Assembly: GCA_014905825.1 (NCBI GenBank)
Contig: JACGCN010000002.1
Location: 2,666,001-2,730,000 of the forward strand
Reading direction: 5' to 3'
Length of the DNA: 64,000 nucleotides
From: Lyophyllum atratum
Lineage: Eukaryota; Basidiomycota; Agaricomycetes; Agaricales; Lyophyllaceae
Shown here: positions 11,105 to 21,900 of the stretch, piece after piece
How the letters are laid out: every line of letters starts with the position of its first letter
How positions within the stretch are numbered: position 1 is the first letter of the stretch
The notes under the pieces: generated by a model
What the model was told of the DNA's origin: nothing
What the model saw: only the letters and a program-made list of their open reading frames with translations
Databases searched by the model: none
Position numbers and translations under genes: made by a program

Positions 11105-12449
11105 ATGTCGCGGTTGTCTTCCACATCCTCCTCCTCATCCAGCATTCAAGAAACAAATGCTGAAGAGTTAGCCGCTTTCATTGGGAAGCTTTCCCAGAAC
11201 CCTGAGCATGAAGCTGTTGCCTCAGAGATAGAAGGTAGACCTCGTCTCAGTCTTCACCCATCGAAGTTTGTAGGCTCATTGCAATCAGTACTGCAGTCAA
11301 TCTATGGCTCCGGTGCTATAAAACTTTGGCATCCGACGCGACCGCAATCAGATAGGAGACTATATCACGATCAGCCGGATGAGACGATACGCTACGAGGT
11401 AGAGCTGAGGTGAGCGGTCAGCCTCGGCATACGAACTGCATGATAATAAAATTCAGTCTTCTATCACCCCATGAGGACATTTCAGTGCGGATCCTGGTGT
11501 CGCTTCCTTCGACATATCCGGTCTCGTCGCCTCCCCAACTCCAGCTTCTATCACGCTACGTAGGAGCCTTTGGTGCTGACTCTGGGCTGTTCGGATCCGT
11601 CTTACGGACTTTCATATCTGTGAACGGAGTCGAGTGGACACCTGATACCGTTTGCGTATTCGATGGGCTGCAGAGCGTCTTAGAGCGCTGTACCGCATGG
11701 TACGAAAACAGGCTCAGCATTGAAAAGGCTGGGGAGCTTCTAAGAGAAGATGCGAGGGACCATCCGAATGGAGCAGGGGGAACCGCAGATATACCATCGA
11801 CAGAGGCCCATGACCGTCTATTACCAGAGGATGCGCTTTCCATTGCAGCATCCCTGAAGTCTCTACCCGAAGGCCTTGAGCTCTTTACGGCGGAACCCAT
11901 CACAGATCGGAAAAGCGTGTTCATCGGACGTGCCTGTAGAGTGTCCCATCCTTCAGAGGTAGGATTTTTCAGATCAGACGCTGTGAACCTTCATCGATAA
12001 GACTGCCAGATCCCTTTGGTTCTATCGCATCTCATGACCGATAGGCGAATAGCTCGTGCAGCGCATCCCATTATCAACGCTTGGCGATGTCAGGTTGGAT
12101 CGGTACTTCACCAAGGTAGAACATTTCACTCTTTCTCTATACAAGTCAACTTGAATGCCCCAACAGATAATGATGACGATGGCGAGACAGCTGCCGGCGG
12201 TCGTCTTGCCCACCTCTTGCAGATTCTGGTGTGTTATGAACTTTTTCCTATGTTCAAAAATAATCAAGGCAGGTTGTGCAGGAAGTGAATAATGTCCTGG
12301 TTATAGTCACCCGATACTTCGGAGGCATACACTTAGGTCCCGACCGATTTAAACACATTAATCAGGCAGCACGCAACGCCCTCGAAGTCGGCGGCTTTTT
12401 AGACGTGGCTGATACGGCGAAGAAGCTGGGGCGAGGGAAAAAGCACTAA
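11105..12449 (+). CDS. RWD plus Impact-domain protein (Yih1/IMPACT-like)
   Basis: Exons 11105-11409, 11457-11958, 12010-12115, 12167-12228 and 12282-12449 sum to 381 codons. An N-terminal RWD domain (TIRYEVEL, ISVRILVSLPSTYPVSSPPQ) is followed by a linker and a C-terminal Impact/UPF0029 domain (DRKSVFIGRACRVSHPSE, VNNVLVIVTRYFGGIHLGPD, ARNALEVGGFLDV). Yih1/IMPACT binds Gcn1 through its RWD and thereby restrains the eIF2alpha kinase Gcn2. This protein is longer than yeast Yih1 (258 aa), mostly in the Ser-rich N-terminus and the linker. An RWD-Impact protein not acting on Gcn1 is possible. Confidence 0.85.
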
Positions 12450-12678
12450 ATTTATTACTATCCTTTCTACTTTCTAGAGTTTTCACTGTATTTGAATGGT
12501 CGGAGGTCTTCAAGTTCTTGAAGTGTTGGACCTTGGTCGCGTCGCGTTCGCATGGCACGTGGGACTGACGAGCGATCACGTTGCCTTGATTATGAAGTCA
12601 TCATGAACTGAGGCTCAGGCGTCCTAGTCAGCAGTCGGACATCCACCCGACCGGCTGCATGCACCATATCTTAACCGG

Positions 12679-15016
12679 ATGCGATTTCCAACGTTCTTTC
12701 GACTCACGCCCACTGCCTCAATTCGAAGAAATCCCCCTTTCTCCCCACAATTCGTGAATATACTTCGAATGGCGAGCACACAGGCTTCAGCGGTATGCGT
12801 TTTTAATTCAAACAATTGGCAACTCGCTCTCCTGAACACCTGCGGTAGTTTGGACTCAAGGACCCATCTCTGGTCAAGTTTCAAGGCTTTATCGATGGGA
12901 AGTGGGTAGACGCGAAATCAGGGTCCAAGATCTCTGTTACTAGTGAGCGTCACTGCTACCTTTCACGTCGTCTTCCGACGACGAGGGCTCTCAGATCCTG
13001 CAACTCAGAAGGAGTTGGGAACGGTACCGGATATGGGCTTAGCCGAGACCAAGGAAGCCATCGATGCTGCTGCGAAAGCTTTCCCAGCATGGAGCAAGAC
13101 AACAGCCAAAGTATGTTCTGACCTCCTGAAATCGCGGCTTACTATGCTGAGACCGAAACTTCTTGGCCCCCAGCACCGACATGATATTCTGATGAAATTC
13201 TACGCACTGATGAAGGAGCACGAAGACGACTTGTCGAGAATCATCGTTAGTTGGACAGCTTACTTCTGACATCATCGCTGGCTCATATCATGTGTTCGTG
13301 TAGACGCTTGAGAACGGAAAACCATTGGCAGAAGCCAAGGTATCCAAGGCTATTTACATACTAAGGGCCTTACTCATCTTTCACACGTCTTTTTAGGGAG
13401 AAAACACTTACAGCGCGTCGTTTATGGAGGTACGTCTCGATCTAGAAGGGTGCAAATATGACGCTTATAGTACGGCTCTATAGTGGTTTGGCAAGCATTT
13501 GCCTTCTTGTTTGACGCATTTCGAAAGCTTACTTTGCCGCAGCTGAGGAAGCTGTAAGGACCTATGGAGGTTGTTAACTCGCTCTCCTAGAGTTGTAAAC
13601 GAAACTTGACATATCTTCACTAGAACATATTCCCTCTCCACTTCCAAACACTCGAAATATCGTTATCAAGCAACCCATCGGTCAGTACATATCCAATCTC
13701 TTTTGGTCTAACCTGAAATCGCTGTGCAGGTGTTGTGTGCGTGATGCCGTCGTTGTTCTGTTCTCTCAGATTCTAACGGGAATTCCAGATCCATTTTGAC
13801 ACCCTGGAACTTCCCTTCTGCGATGATTACACGAAAGTTAGGAGCAGCCCTCGCTGCTGGATGTACCACAGTCATCAAACCACCGCCTGAGACTCCATTC
13901 TCCTGCCTCGCCCTCACAGAGGTCAGGAATCACTATAGGTAGCTGGACACTTATTGACGCCTCTGTGCTTAGCTTGCTGTACGAGCCGGAGTTCCGGAAG
14001 GCGTTATCAATGTCGTCCCAACCGAGAAGAACGTCATCGAAGTTGGCAGGGAAATGTGCGACAACAAGATTGTCAGGAAAGTGACCTTCACTGGATCCAC
14101 ACCTGTGGCGAAACTCCTCTGCAGCATGGCTGCTTCCACCCTAAAAAAGTTAGTCGTTACCGCATGCTCTATTTTTGCTTTTTAACATGCCCTTCCCTTC
14201 AGAGTTTCCATCGAGGCTGGAGGAAACGCGCCTTTCATTGTGTTCGACGACGCAAACATTGATGAAGCTGTAGCAGGTAGGTTTGATGTGGAGTGCTTCT
14301 TTCCCGCTCTGAATTTTGGCTGCAGGGGCCATTATTTGCAAGTTCCGTGGCAGCGGCCAAACATGCATCTGTGCCAACCGTATCTACGTGCAATCTTCGA
14401 TATATGCTGATTTCGCATCCCGTCTCGCCGAAAAGGTGGCCGCATTTAAGATAGGAAACGGTCTGGAGCCGGACACGTAAGTCGTTCGTCCATTTGCGTC
14501 ACTTGTCCGTTTTCCTGATTGAGGAAAACTCCCTTTAGCACCCATGGCCCCCTTATCCACAGCCGAGCCGTCGAAAAAGTCGCTAAACACGTCGACGACG
14601 CCGTCTCAAGGGGCGCACAGGTCCTCGTCGGCGGCAAAGCCATTCCTAACTCTACCTTCTTCACCCCCACCGTCCTGTCTGACGTCCCCCCGGACGCCCA
14701 GGTTAATCAAGAGGAGACCTTTGGGCCTCTCGCGTCCTTGTGCAAGTTCGAGACAGAGGAGGAGGTAATCAAGCTCGCGAACAATACGGACGTTGGCCTG
14801 GCGGGCTATTTCTTTTCGCGGGATGTTGGCCGCGTTTGGCGCGTCGCTGAGAAACTGGAGGTCGGCATGGTCGGCGCTAACACGGGTGCGATCAGCCAGG
14901 CTGTTATTCCGTTTGGAGGTGTCAAGGAAAGCGGCCTCGGGCGTGAGGGTGGACATGGGATTGAGGAGTATATGAACACGAAGTTGATCGTGTTTGGAGG
15001 ATTGAACCTGAACTAA
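12679..15016 (+). CDS. Succinate-semialdehyde dehydrogenase (aldehyde dehydrogenase family), probably mitochondrial
   Basis: Many short exons give an intact ALDH fold. Seen: [71 protein letters not shown], the general base Glu in [16 protein letters not shown], the catalytic Cys in [15 protein letters not shown], and [18 protein letters not shown]. This family oxidises succinic semialdehyde to succinate with NAD(P)+, the last step of the GABA shunt. ATG 12679 gives an Arg-rich leader ([17 protein letters not shown]) like a mitochondrial presequence; the next ATG (12769) would give a cytosolic form. A 7-nt exon lies at 13484-13490, followed by a GC..AG intron. The ALDH family is certain; substrate identity is inferred from overall sequence feel. 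Confidence 0.88.
13484..13490 (+). other. 7-nt micro-exon of the SSADH gene
   Basis: Between the intron 13430-13483 (GTACG..TATAG) and the intron 13491-13542 (GCAAGC..GCAG) lie only the bases TGGTTTG. Joining them to flanking exons gives [15 protein letters not shown], the conserved ALDH/SSADH block. Without the 7 nt the frame breaks. Confidence 0.75.
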
Positions 15017-15151
15017 AGGTGGACCAGGACGAAGAGAAAGGAAACTTAACGAATTCAATGTCTGCATGTACTATGATAGCCTTTCAATCGATGCAACAAT
15101 ACGGTACAATCCAAATTGATGAGATTCCATGTGGTATACACGTGTGGCGAA

Positions 15152-16426
15152 TCAAAGCTTGGCTTGGGGAGCAGGCTTCTCTTCCTCGACGTCGTTGACG
15201 AGAGTGCCGATGCCGTTGCCCAACCAGACACTCATCTTGTCCCCACCTTTCAGGTATACAGGTGGCTTCTTCACAAACCCAACACCCTTGGGGGTTCCGG
15301 TCAAAATGATTGAGCCTGGTTCAAGAGTGGTCCCTTGGGACAGGAAGGCGACCGTTTGGCGGACATTGAAGATCTGTTCACTGTGGATTGGAGTTAGTAC
15401 GGTTGTTGCGAAATTATTAAGGGACAGAGGCTACATACGCAGTGGTACCGTCCTGGAAGACGTTACCATTGACCGTGCATTTCAGTTGAATCTTCTGGGG
15501 ATCGGGAATTGCGGTTGATGAGACCAAGCAAGGTCCCAGCGGGTTTGTGTTATCTGGGATGGACATGAATTCCTGTCACTAGGATTAGACGATGCTCTGG
15601 CCATACCAAATCCTTTCGAGAAGCCCCATTGAGAGACGGCCATCTGGTGCTTTCGGAAAGAGACCTGGGTTTGTGGGGGTTAGATATCTGGAGAGAGAAG
15701 GACCGCCACATGACCTACATCGTTAGCACCGGTATAACCAATCACGTAGTCCAGCGCGTCCGCCTCGGACACATTCTTGGCTGCTTTTCCAATAACGATG
15801 ACTAGCTCGACCTCGTAGTCTGGAAGGTGTTCATGTGGTGGTTGTGCCGCCCTCGGGATGACGACAGGCGCCAGGGGTCCAATCAGGGATGTTACTGGTT
15901 TGTAGAAGAGGACAGGGAAACTAGACCAGTTTCAACAAAACGTTCAGTGGAGGTTTGATCAAGACGTACGCCGGTTTAGCTAGGTTTGCCTCTGCCTATG
16001 TGCGGGTTAGTTCACATTACCCTTGGTGAGGATAACACTTACTGCGTGGTCCGAGTAATTCAGCCCTAGGCAGCGCACTACCTTAACCTGTTCTGGTGAT
16101 AGAGGAGTCAGGAGGCTCTTAACCGTCAGGATCTTCTTCGTGACTTGAGCTCCCGCGTCAAGGGCAGACCCAACGATCTCGTAAGCCTTGATTGTTTTCC
16201 CTTGGTGTGCGGCCAAGCCGACTGTACACTAGCATTTAAACGTCCATGCATCCAAGGAGAGTGCTATGAATGTACCGTCCAGAGTGGCATCTACCGGTTC
16301 GCCAATGTGTACGCGCGAAGTCTCGTTCGCAACGAAGCGAATGAGCCTAGTCCATTGCTGCAACCATCGTGGTTAGGTTACACTTTATCAAATATTTGAG
16401 ATCCCTACAGTGCGAATGGGAGCCAT
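15152..16426 (-). CDS. Fumarylacetoacetate hydrolase (FAH) family protein
   Basis: The first exon, from ATG 16426, is very short (MAPIRT) and joins over an intron to QWTRLIRFVANETSR. The FAH-fold core follows: KVVRCLGLNYSDHA, the metal-binding acidic motif in LPDYEVELVIVIGKAA, DYVIGYTGANDVSFR, QWGFSKGFDNTNPLGPCLVS, FN-VRQTVAFLSQGTTLEPG and ILTGTPKGVGF. Family members are Mg-dependent C-C hydrolases, decarboxylases or isomerases (acylpyruvase, oxaloacetate decarboxylase, homoprotocatechuate pathway enzymes). The exact substrate cannot be read from sequence. There is no mitochondrial leader. It converges on the SSADH gene (stops 136 bp apart), so two small-organic-acid enzymes are neighbours. 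TGA is at 15152-15154. Confidence 0.88.
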
Positions 16427-16670
16427 ATCGTTCCCTGTGAATGGGAGAACTTGCTAACAAAGCCTGAGAACAAGGCCATGGAGCGTTCCCTGAGGAAATA
16501 TACATGGCCGAAGGAGTTCCGATCCCGATTCGGTCGACGGTCCGTCGCAACTCGCTCACGTGGCAGAGGCGCGTTCCCAAAATAGACATAAACATACACC
16601 CACAACCGGGTTTCGCTACAACTTCAACCATCGACCCTGACGGTCTCTACACTCATTTCTCGTATCCATC

Positions 16671-18370
16671 ATGGAGGAACGGCTGCAGGAAATGCGGGAC
16701 AGTCTACAGGATGCATTGGATGAGGTGCGTAGCCTCCAGTGTCATTTTCCAGTTCAACTCTGACGGAGTTGGCTTGGTGACTAGTTATCATCTACTCGCT
16801 CGTCTTCAGAAGCGAAGTCTCGCGCCTTGCATCGAATAGAACAAATTTTAGCTCAAGCAAGCGTACCAAAGGATGCCTCAGAGACTCTAGCATATTTTAA
16901 TGCCCTTCAGTACACGTTCGAATGCAATGGTGAGTAATCTTAGCACGTTCTTGGCTTTCTTCTCATAATGGCCATCTTAGTACCGCTAAGGCTTCTTGCA
17001 TGGATGAGCACGTCGACCTCAACGCTGGAATCCCTAACGAACCGAGGTTCAATGGACCGTTCGTGAGCTCTCATTTACACGTGCCCTTAGATGCTGATGA
17101 TTTGGTTATAGACGAACGAGAATCGCAAGCCTCTACATTATCCTCCCAACTATCACTTTCGCTATCTTTAACACAAGGCGTTGCATTGAATCATCCCGCC
17201 AGTAAAACTTATCTGGGTCGAAAGTATGCTTTGGAGGCAAGTGCCTCGTGTATCGATAACAACCGCTTAGGCTGACAATGAACTTCAGGTCCTTATTGAC
17301 CTACTCCTAGCTTCTCGCCATTTGTCTGCGACTTCTTCGCCGTCGAAGGGCACTCCAAGCTCGAGTTCATCCCGTACCGCGGCATCTGCGCCTCCACTGT
17401 CCTCCCTAGTTCTCGACACGTTACTGTGCATCCTTGTAGACTCAAGTGCAGCCCTTCGTGCATTCGAGGACGCTAATGGCGTTCAAGCAGTTGTTAAGAT
17501 CCTCAAGAGGGCTGGTACTCCGCGAGAAGTCAGGTGAGTCTCGAAGAGTGCTATAGGCGTGCTATATGCTAAGTGCTTGTCTACAGGATGAAATGTTTGG
17601 AGTTTCTGTACTTTTACCTGCTCGACGAAGCACCTATATCCTCCGACATACTCCAACCATCCGCGGTGTTGGCAAAGACGCCTCCGCCTACAGCACCAGC
17701 GACCCCCGCCCGGCCCTCAAAGCCATTCCTTTCTACTACTAGCAGACCCTTGCGACCGTCGTCACGGGTTGGATCTTCGGAATTTCTATTTCCGTCAGTT
17801 TCAGTCTCTGGATCGTCATCAGTCCTATCGCCAAGATCGACCTCAGGGAGCTCGACAAACTCATTCTCATCCACATCATCCAACGCATCCGGGTCAACGG
17901 CACCTTCTTCGCTCTCGTCTTCACCCGATAAACCATCTTCGATGTCCCAGCCAAAGACACCTCCCAGCTCCCCTCCGCTTGCTCATAAACTGCCGCAGCA
18001 TTTACAGCCTCGCTCCTTAATGATGCTGCGCAAGGAATTTGACTATGAACCCCAGAGCCCCAAGAAAGCGCAGGTATCCCGGCTGGGAGTCGGAGGTAGC
18101 GCGAGGCATACTCCGGGCAAAAGCATATCGAGGTCACGGCTGGCGTCAGGCTCAGAGGATGACTGCCAACGGTATAGCCAGGTGCCAGCAACCCCGTCGA
18201 AGCGCGATGAAAACGTGCTGAAGAGAGAAAACGAGGCACCCATTTCGCGGAATCGGTCTGAGAAAGTGAGGACCACTGAAGAGAAAAGGGAGCTTCTGGG
18301 CACAATGTTAGGAAATGTTGACGCCCTCGTTGAAGGGGTCAGAAAAGCGGGGATCTGGGGTTTGGGTTAA
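16671..18370 (+). CDS. cdc14: Cdc14, septation initiation network (SIN) component
   Basis: Starts MEERLQEMRDSLQDALDE. The alpha-helical Cdc14 SIN domain spans the first four exons (RIEQILAQASVPKDASETL, YFNALQYTFECNVPLRLLAW, GRKYALEVLIDLLLASRHL, CILVDSSAALRAFEDANG, REVRMKCLEFLYFYLLDE). A Ser/Pro-rich disordered region follows, and a conserved end (LLGTMLGNVDALVEGVRKAG). This is the fission-yeast-type Cdc14 that partners the Sid1 kinase at spindle poles in cytokinesis, not the Cdc14 phosphatase. The intron 17237-17288 starts GC (TTGGAG/gcaagt) and is required to join YALE to VLIDLLL. The intron before DADDLVIDE (about 17047-17090) is placed by frame. Confidence 0.9.
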
Positions 18371-18499
18371 GCCTTCAAAGCGCTATGTTGTAATTTGCTG
18401 TGTCTTTGCTTTCTGTATTTCCTTAGCTGCTCGTTCCAAAAAAAAAACATGATGAATGATGGACAGACTGAGAAACAAAAACCAAGTATCGACGCCTCG

Positions 18500-19074
18500 T
18501 TATGACCTGCCCCCAACCTTCCCAATCTGGTCCACAGGTGGAGCACCCCAAACCAGCGTCTTCCGTTGTGGATCCAGCAATCGAGGCAATTTCCTGTCCA
18601 AATGCTGAAGTACCCCTCGTCTCGGGGACACAAATGCGTGCAACGAATCGGGTGGTAGTGTTGATGTTGTCCCGTTCAGCTGCGCAGTCTCGGTCCCATT
18701 CACCGCAGACGCAATAGCTGCTTCCATAGCCTTCTTCTCCGCCTTGACATTCAGCACCTCATTGATTGTCCCGGCCCGCGCCATTGCTCGCGCCTCCTCG
18801 TCCACATCATCAAACACGTCCTGTTTGACCGCGCTGATGGAGTAGGCCCAGATACCGACGGCGAAGGCACCCAGCATAATGCCCGTTAGTGCATTTCGGA
18901 CGCGGTATGGTTCGCGGGCGCGTTTGAGCCCGGGCGACATGAGCTGTAGAACGAGAAACCGATACAGTTAGCGCTGCATCTCCTCCTTGGTAGGTGGAGC
19001 AGATTTACCCCGGCCTTGGGACGATATGACTCGTTGACTGTCTTTTGGTCGATGTATTGGGAAGACTGGGACAT
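18500..19074 (-). CDS. coa3: Cytochrome c oxidase assembly factor Coa3
   Basis: Exons 19009-19074 and 18500-18943 give 169 residues. After a short hydrophilic N-terminus comes the Coa3 signature LKRAREPYRVRNALTG, then a single membrane segment (IMLGAFAVGIWAYSIS) and KQDVFDDVDEEARAM. Coa3 sits in the mitochondrial inner membrane, binds newly made Cox1 with Cox14 and couples its assembly to translation. The C-terminal ~90 residues are longer than in yeast (85 aa total) and show no domain. Convergent with cdc14. Confidence 0.9.
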
Positions 19075-19644
19075 TGTAAGGGGAAGACCGTTGCGGTGCT
19101 CCTGAGGGGAGTTGATGAAAGTGGAAAATGGAGGACACGTGATTGCCCGAGGCTCTCCCGATCATTTCACATTCTTATCTTGTTCTTATTCCGAGTTTAC
19201 AGCCCAATGGCCCCGAGTATGGCTACGGGTATATACTCAAGGGGATGCCATCGTTTGTTCTGGCTCTAAAGACTTCTTCTGGGCTTCACTGTACCGTAAT
19301 CTGGAGGATTCTCTCTGTGTTCTGGCTGGCCCGACTTCAGGGAGGGTGTATCTAGGATAACCGCCTTCAACCTACAGAGGTCCTTGTCTAAGCACGAGGA
19401 GAATGCTTTCTGAAACCCTTAGAGCAACTGCCATCAAGCACCGGTTTCACCGTGGTTTCCGCTGCATGATCGCTAGTTACTGCCAAAGCAACACAGTACT
19501 ATAAGTAGCGGCGCCGACCGCTTTTTTCGAAACAGTCTGCACCCGTTTACACCTGTTCACTCACTCGCTCCTCCAGATTCCATAATTTCAGGTATACATG
19601 CTAGTCCGTCCATCCTCCTTCTCGAAACTGACTTCAAGATAGCC
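19075..19644. promoter_or_regulatory. Divergent region upstream of coa3 and the micro-exon gene
   Basis: 570 bp between outward-reading genes. A TATA-like element (TACTATAAGTAG, about 19497-19508) lies about 140 bp before the micro-exon gene start and is followed by pyrimidine-rich sequence, as in highly expressed fungal promoters. No coding sequence recognised. Confidence 0.45.
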
Positions 19645-20047
19645 ATGTTCCGCTCTCTCTTCGTGTTGGCTGCTGTCGCCTTCGCCGCTGTCTCTGCCAT
19701 GTGCGTTACTTGCCGAAACAGTATTTATTACTCCTTACTAATGTGTCTCTTATTTAGTGAACTTGGCACTATGTATGTCATTCTCAGTCCCTGTTTCCAA
19801 AGCATGCGTTGATTTATGCTCTCCACAGCGCTGGCTTCCCTGTCCCTGATCTCACCAACGTCAAGCTGACCGCTCGTGAACCCGTCGCGTGTGTATACAT
19901 CCTCTTATCATCAATGAGCTATTACCTGACCGTCGGACGTAAATCAGAGAGGCCAAGGCCTACATGTACGTTTAACCAATATGCCAATGAGTGAGTGATG
20001 GACTGACCTCTATCTCAAGTGCTGGCTTCCCGGTCCCACATATCTAA
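19645..20047 (+). CDS. Micro-exon gene for a 58-aa secreted repeat peptide (unrecognised)
   Basis: Exons 19645-19700, 19758-19772, 19829-19888, 19948-19965 and 20020-20047 (56, 15, 60, 18 and 28 nt) sum to 177 nt, 58 codons plus TAA. Every junction is phase 2 and every intron is 54-59 bp. The first exon is a clean signal peptide (MFRSLFVLAAVAFAAVSA). The mature part (~40 aa) has no Cys and no dibasic Kex2 site, and carries AGFPVP twice, each time as the start of a long exon after a short exon that begins with Glu and ends in Ile. The exon pair 2+3 and the pair 4+5 therefore look like a tandem duplication. The last acceptor is AAG, weaker than the rest. I do not recognise the family. Function is unknown; a secreted or apoplastic peptide is inferred. 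Confidence 0.7.
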
Positions 20048-21157
20048 GGACACTGCATTCGAAGAACTTGATGGATAGGGTATCACTTCTTCCGTTAACG
20101 TTGCTAGACATGCTTTTTGGTTCTGATCTGATTTTGTGTTCTTATACGTAACTTCCACTCCTTGGAGCAGTTACTTTGCTCGATAGTATACATATAATAA
20201 CCTATTTATCTGTTAAAGCATGCTTGCATTGGCGAAGTGCTCATGACAGCTCGCGGAGCCAGGAGATCGACATTTACCGGCGGGGCTGTATCTGAACGAC
20301 GTCGAAGTTGCCAGTTATCACACCTCCACACGTTTCAAGTAAACGCAGTAAGATGCATTCCGACTTTCAGGCTGTTCGATAGCACCATATTGTCGATAGA
20401 AATGCCAGGCTTGGGAGTAGCGGCCATTCAGCGTCTTCAGAATCTAGTCAAGCGGAGAGGCTTAAACTTTTTGTGGCGGCAGTCTCAAGACGACCTCGAC
20501 GATAGTTCTCCCTCACGCTTCCTTCAAGCTTGATTTAACTTCCTTCGTAAGTTCGTTTATCTTCGTTTGGAAGCGAAAGGCTGGAACTGCAGTCCTTTTT
20601 GAGCCTTAAGATCGAGGTGGAAGAATCGGGAAGAACGATTTCTAAAGGAACAGCGATGTATTCAAGCTTAAGCTAATCATACACACCTATGTAAAGTATG
20701 TTCGAGTCATGGTTTGACCAGACCGTCAAAGCCACATAGTAGCAGCTCCTAAAAGGAGTGGGTACGGCAGGTACAGGAATATGACTATGCACACACAACA
20801 GCATCAAGCCTCCAACACCCAATTCAACACCGAAGTGGACTCGGGCCCCGAAGGCGAGCTGAAGCGCTGCTTGTTCTTGTGAGCATCCCGAAAGACGCCT
20901 CGCTCCGTCAACCAGAAATTAAACGCCATTCAGAAGAGTTAACGTCTGCGCATGGGCGAGCGCTTCGAAGGTTGAGCGGACACTTGAGGAAACAGGAAAA
21001 AAATTCTGCGGCTTATATACACTTTCGGAGTTCGAAAATTTGAGGCTTAACTCCGATGCACGTGCTGATCACGAGCAACTTGCTGACCTCCGATGAATTG
21101 CACTGCCATGCAGGCTTCCCCACATCCCAACACCTCGTATAACGAACGTCCTGCATT
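20048..21157. other. Intergenic region between the micro-exon gene and spc19
   Basis: About 1.1 kb. A 98-codon frame at 20237-20533 lacks coding character and homology and was not called. The spc19 promoter must lie at the right end. No repeat or RNA gene seen. Confidence 0.4.
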
Positions 21158-21900
21158 ATGTCGCGTTTGTCGCGTGCAAATTTGAAGGCGAGAGAGTCAG
21201 TGTTTGCTGGGGGGCCGGAAATGTACCGGGGTGACATCCAAGCCATATGTCCACCGAATTTGGAGGAATGCGTGATGGCGATGGAGGACTGTTGCGAAGA
21301 GGTACGCCTTGCAATTGCGAATATGATGCCGTATGCGAGCTGATCATTTTTAGGCCTTCGAAGCTCAGCAACTGTTGAGGAATGGTAGCCGCGATCTCCC
21401 GAGGATGACCAAAATCTTGGATAGCCAGAGGGTATGTGCGAGCTAACTTCATGAAAGGCACGACTCAATGATAGCGGAACAGGTATTCTTGTTGATAGAT
21501 GAAGGGACGGTGAAAAGATACAAGGCCGATCTCGTCGACGAGATAGAGCCATCAGTAAACGAGCTTATCGAACGCGCCGAGCAAGGGCTAAAGGCTTTGT
21601 ACAGGAAAGAGAGTGTACTTCAGACTAAGGCGAGTCAGCTATCTTGACATGACCCGTTTGCGTCGACTGAACGTTGTTTAGGTGGAATCGGCACGAGCGA
21701 AACCTCGGTCAACAGCGGGCATATTAGGGCCTCAAAAACTTGAAGTGCGGCGTCTTCAGATGCTTACTAAACAGCGCGAACGGCTCGAGGATGAGCTGCG
21801 AGCTTTGGAGTCTGAAACCGAGGCTATGGTCTGTACCTCTGGTCATGTCAAATGGCTCGTATTGAACGGCAGACAGGAACTTAAGATGTTGAACAAGTGA
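21158..21900 (+). CDS. spc19: DASH complex subunit Spc19
   Basis: Exons 21158-21301, 21354-21431, 21483-21629 and 21682-21900 give 195 residues. Seen: ICPPNLEECVMAMEDCCEE, AQQLLRNGSRDLPRMTKIL, RVFLLIDEGTVKRYKADL, EIEPSVNELIERAEQGL, and a C-terminal coiled coil (KQRERLEDELRALESETEAM). Spc19 is part of the DASH/Dam1 ring that couples kinetochores to microtubules. The intron 21630-21681 begins GC (ACTAAG/gcgagt) and is needed for the frame. A further stretch from about 21829 to 21876 (GTCTGT..GACAG, 48 nt, no stop, in frame) could be spliced out, giving a 179-residue form ending EAMELKMLNK. Confidence 0.88.

Noticed and set aside
16671..18370. Cdc14 as the dual-specificity phosphatase of the same name
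   Set aside because: No HCX5R phosphatase motif; the sequence matches the SIN helical-repeat protein.
19645..20047. Micro-exon peptide as a basidiomycete mating pheromone precursor
   Set aside because: Pheromone precursors end in a CaaX motif and lack a classical signal peptide. This peptide has no Cys, ends PHI and has a strong signal peptide.
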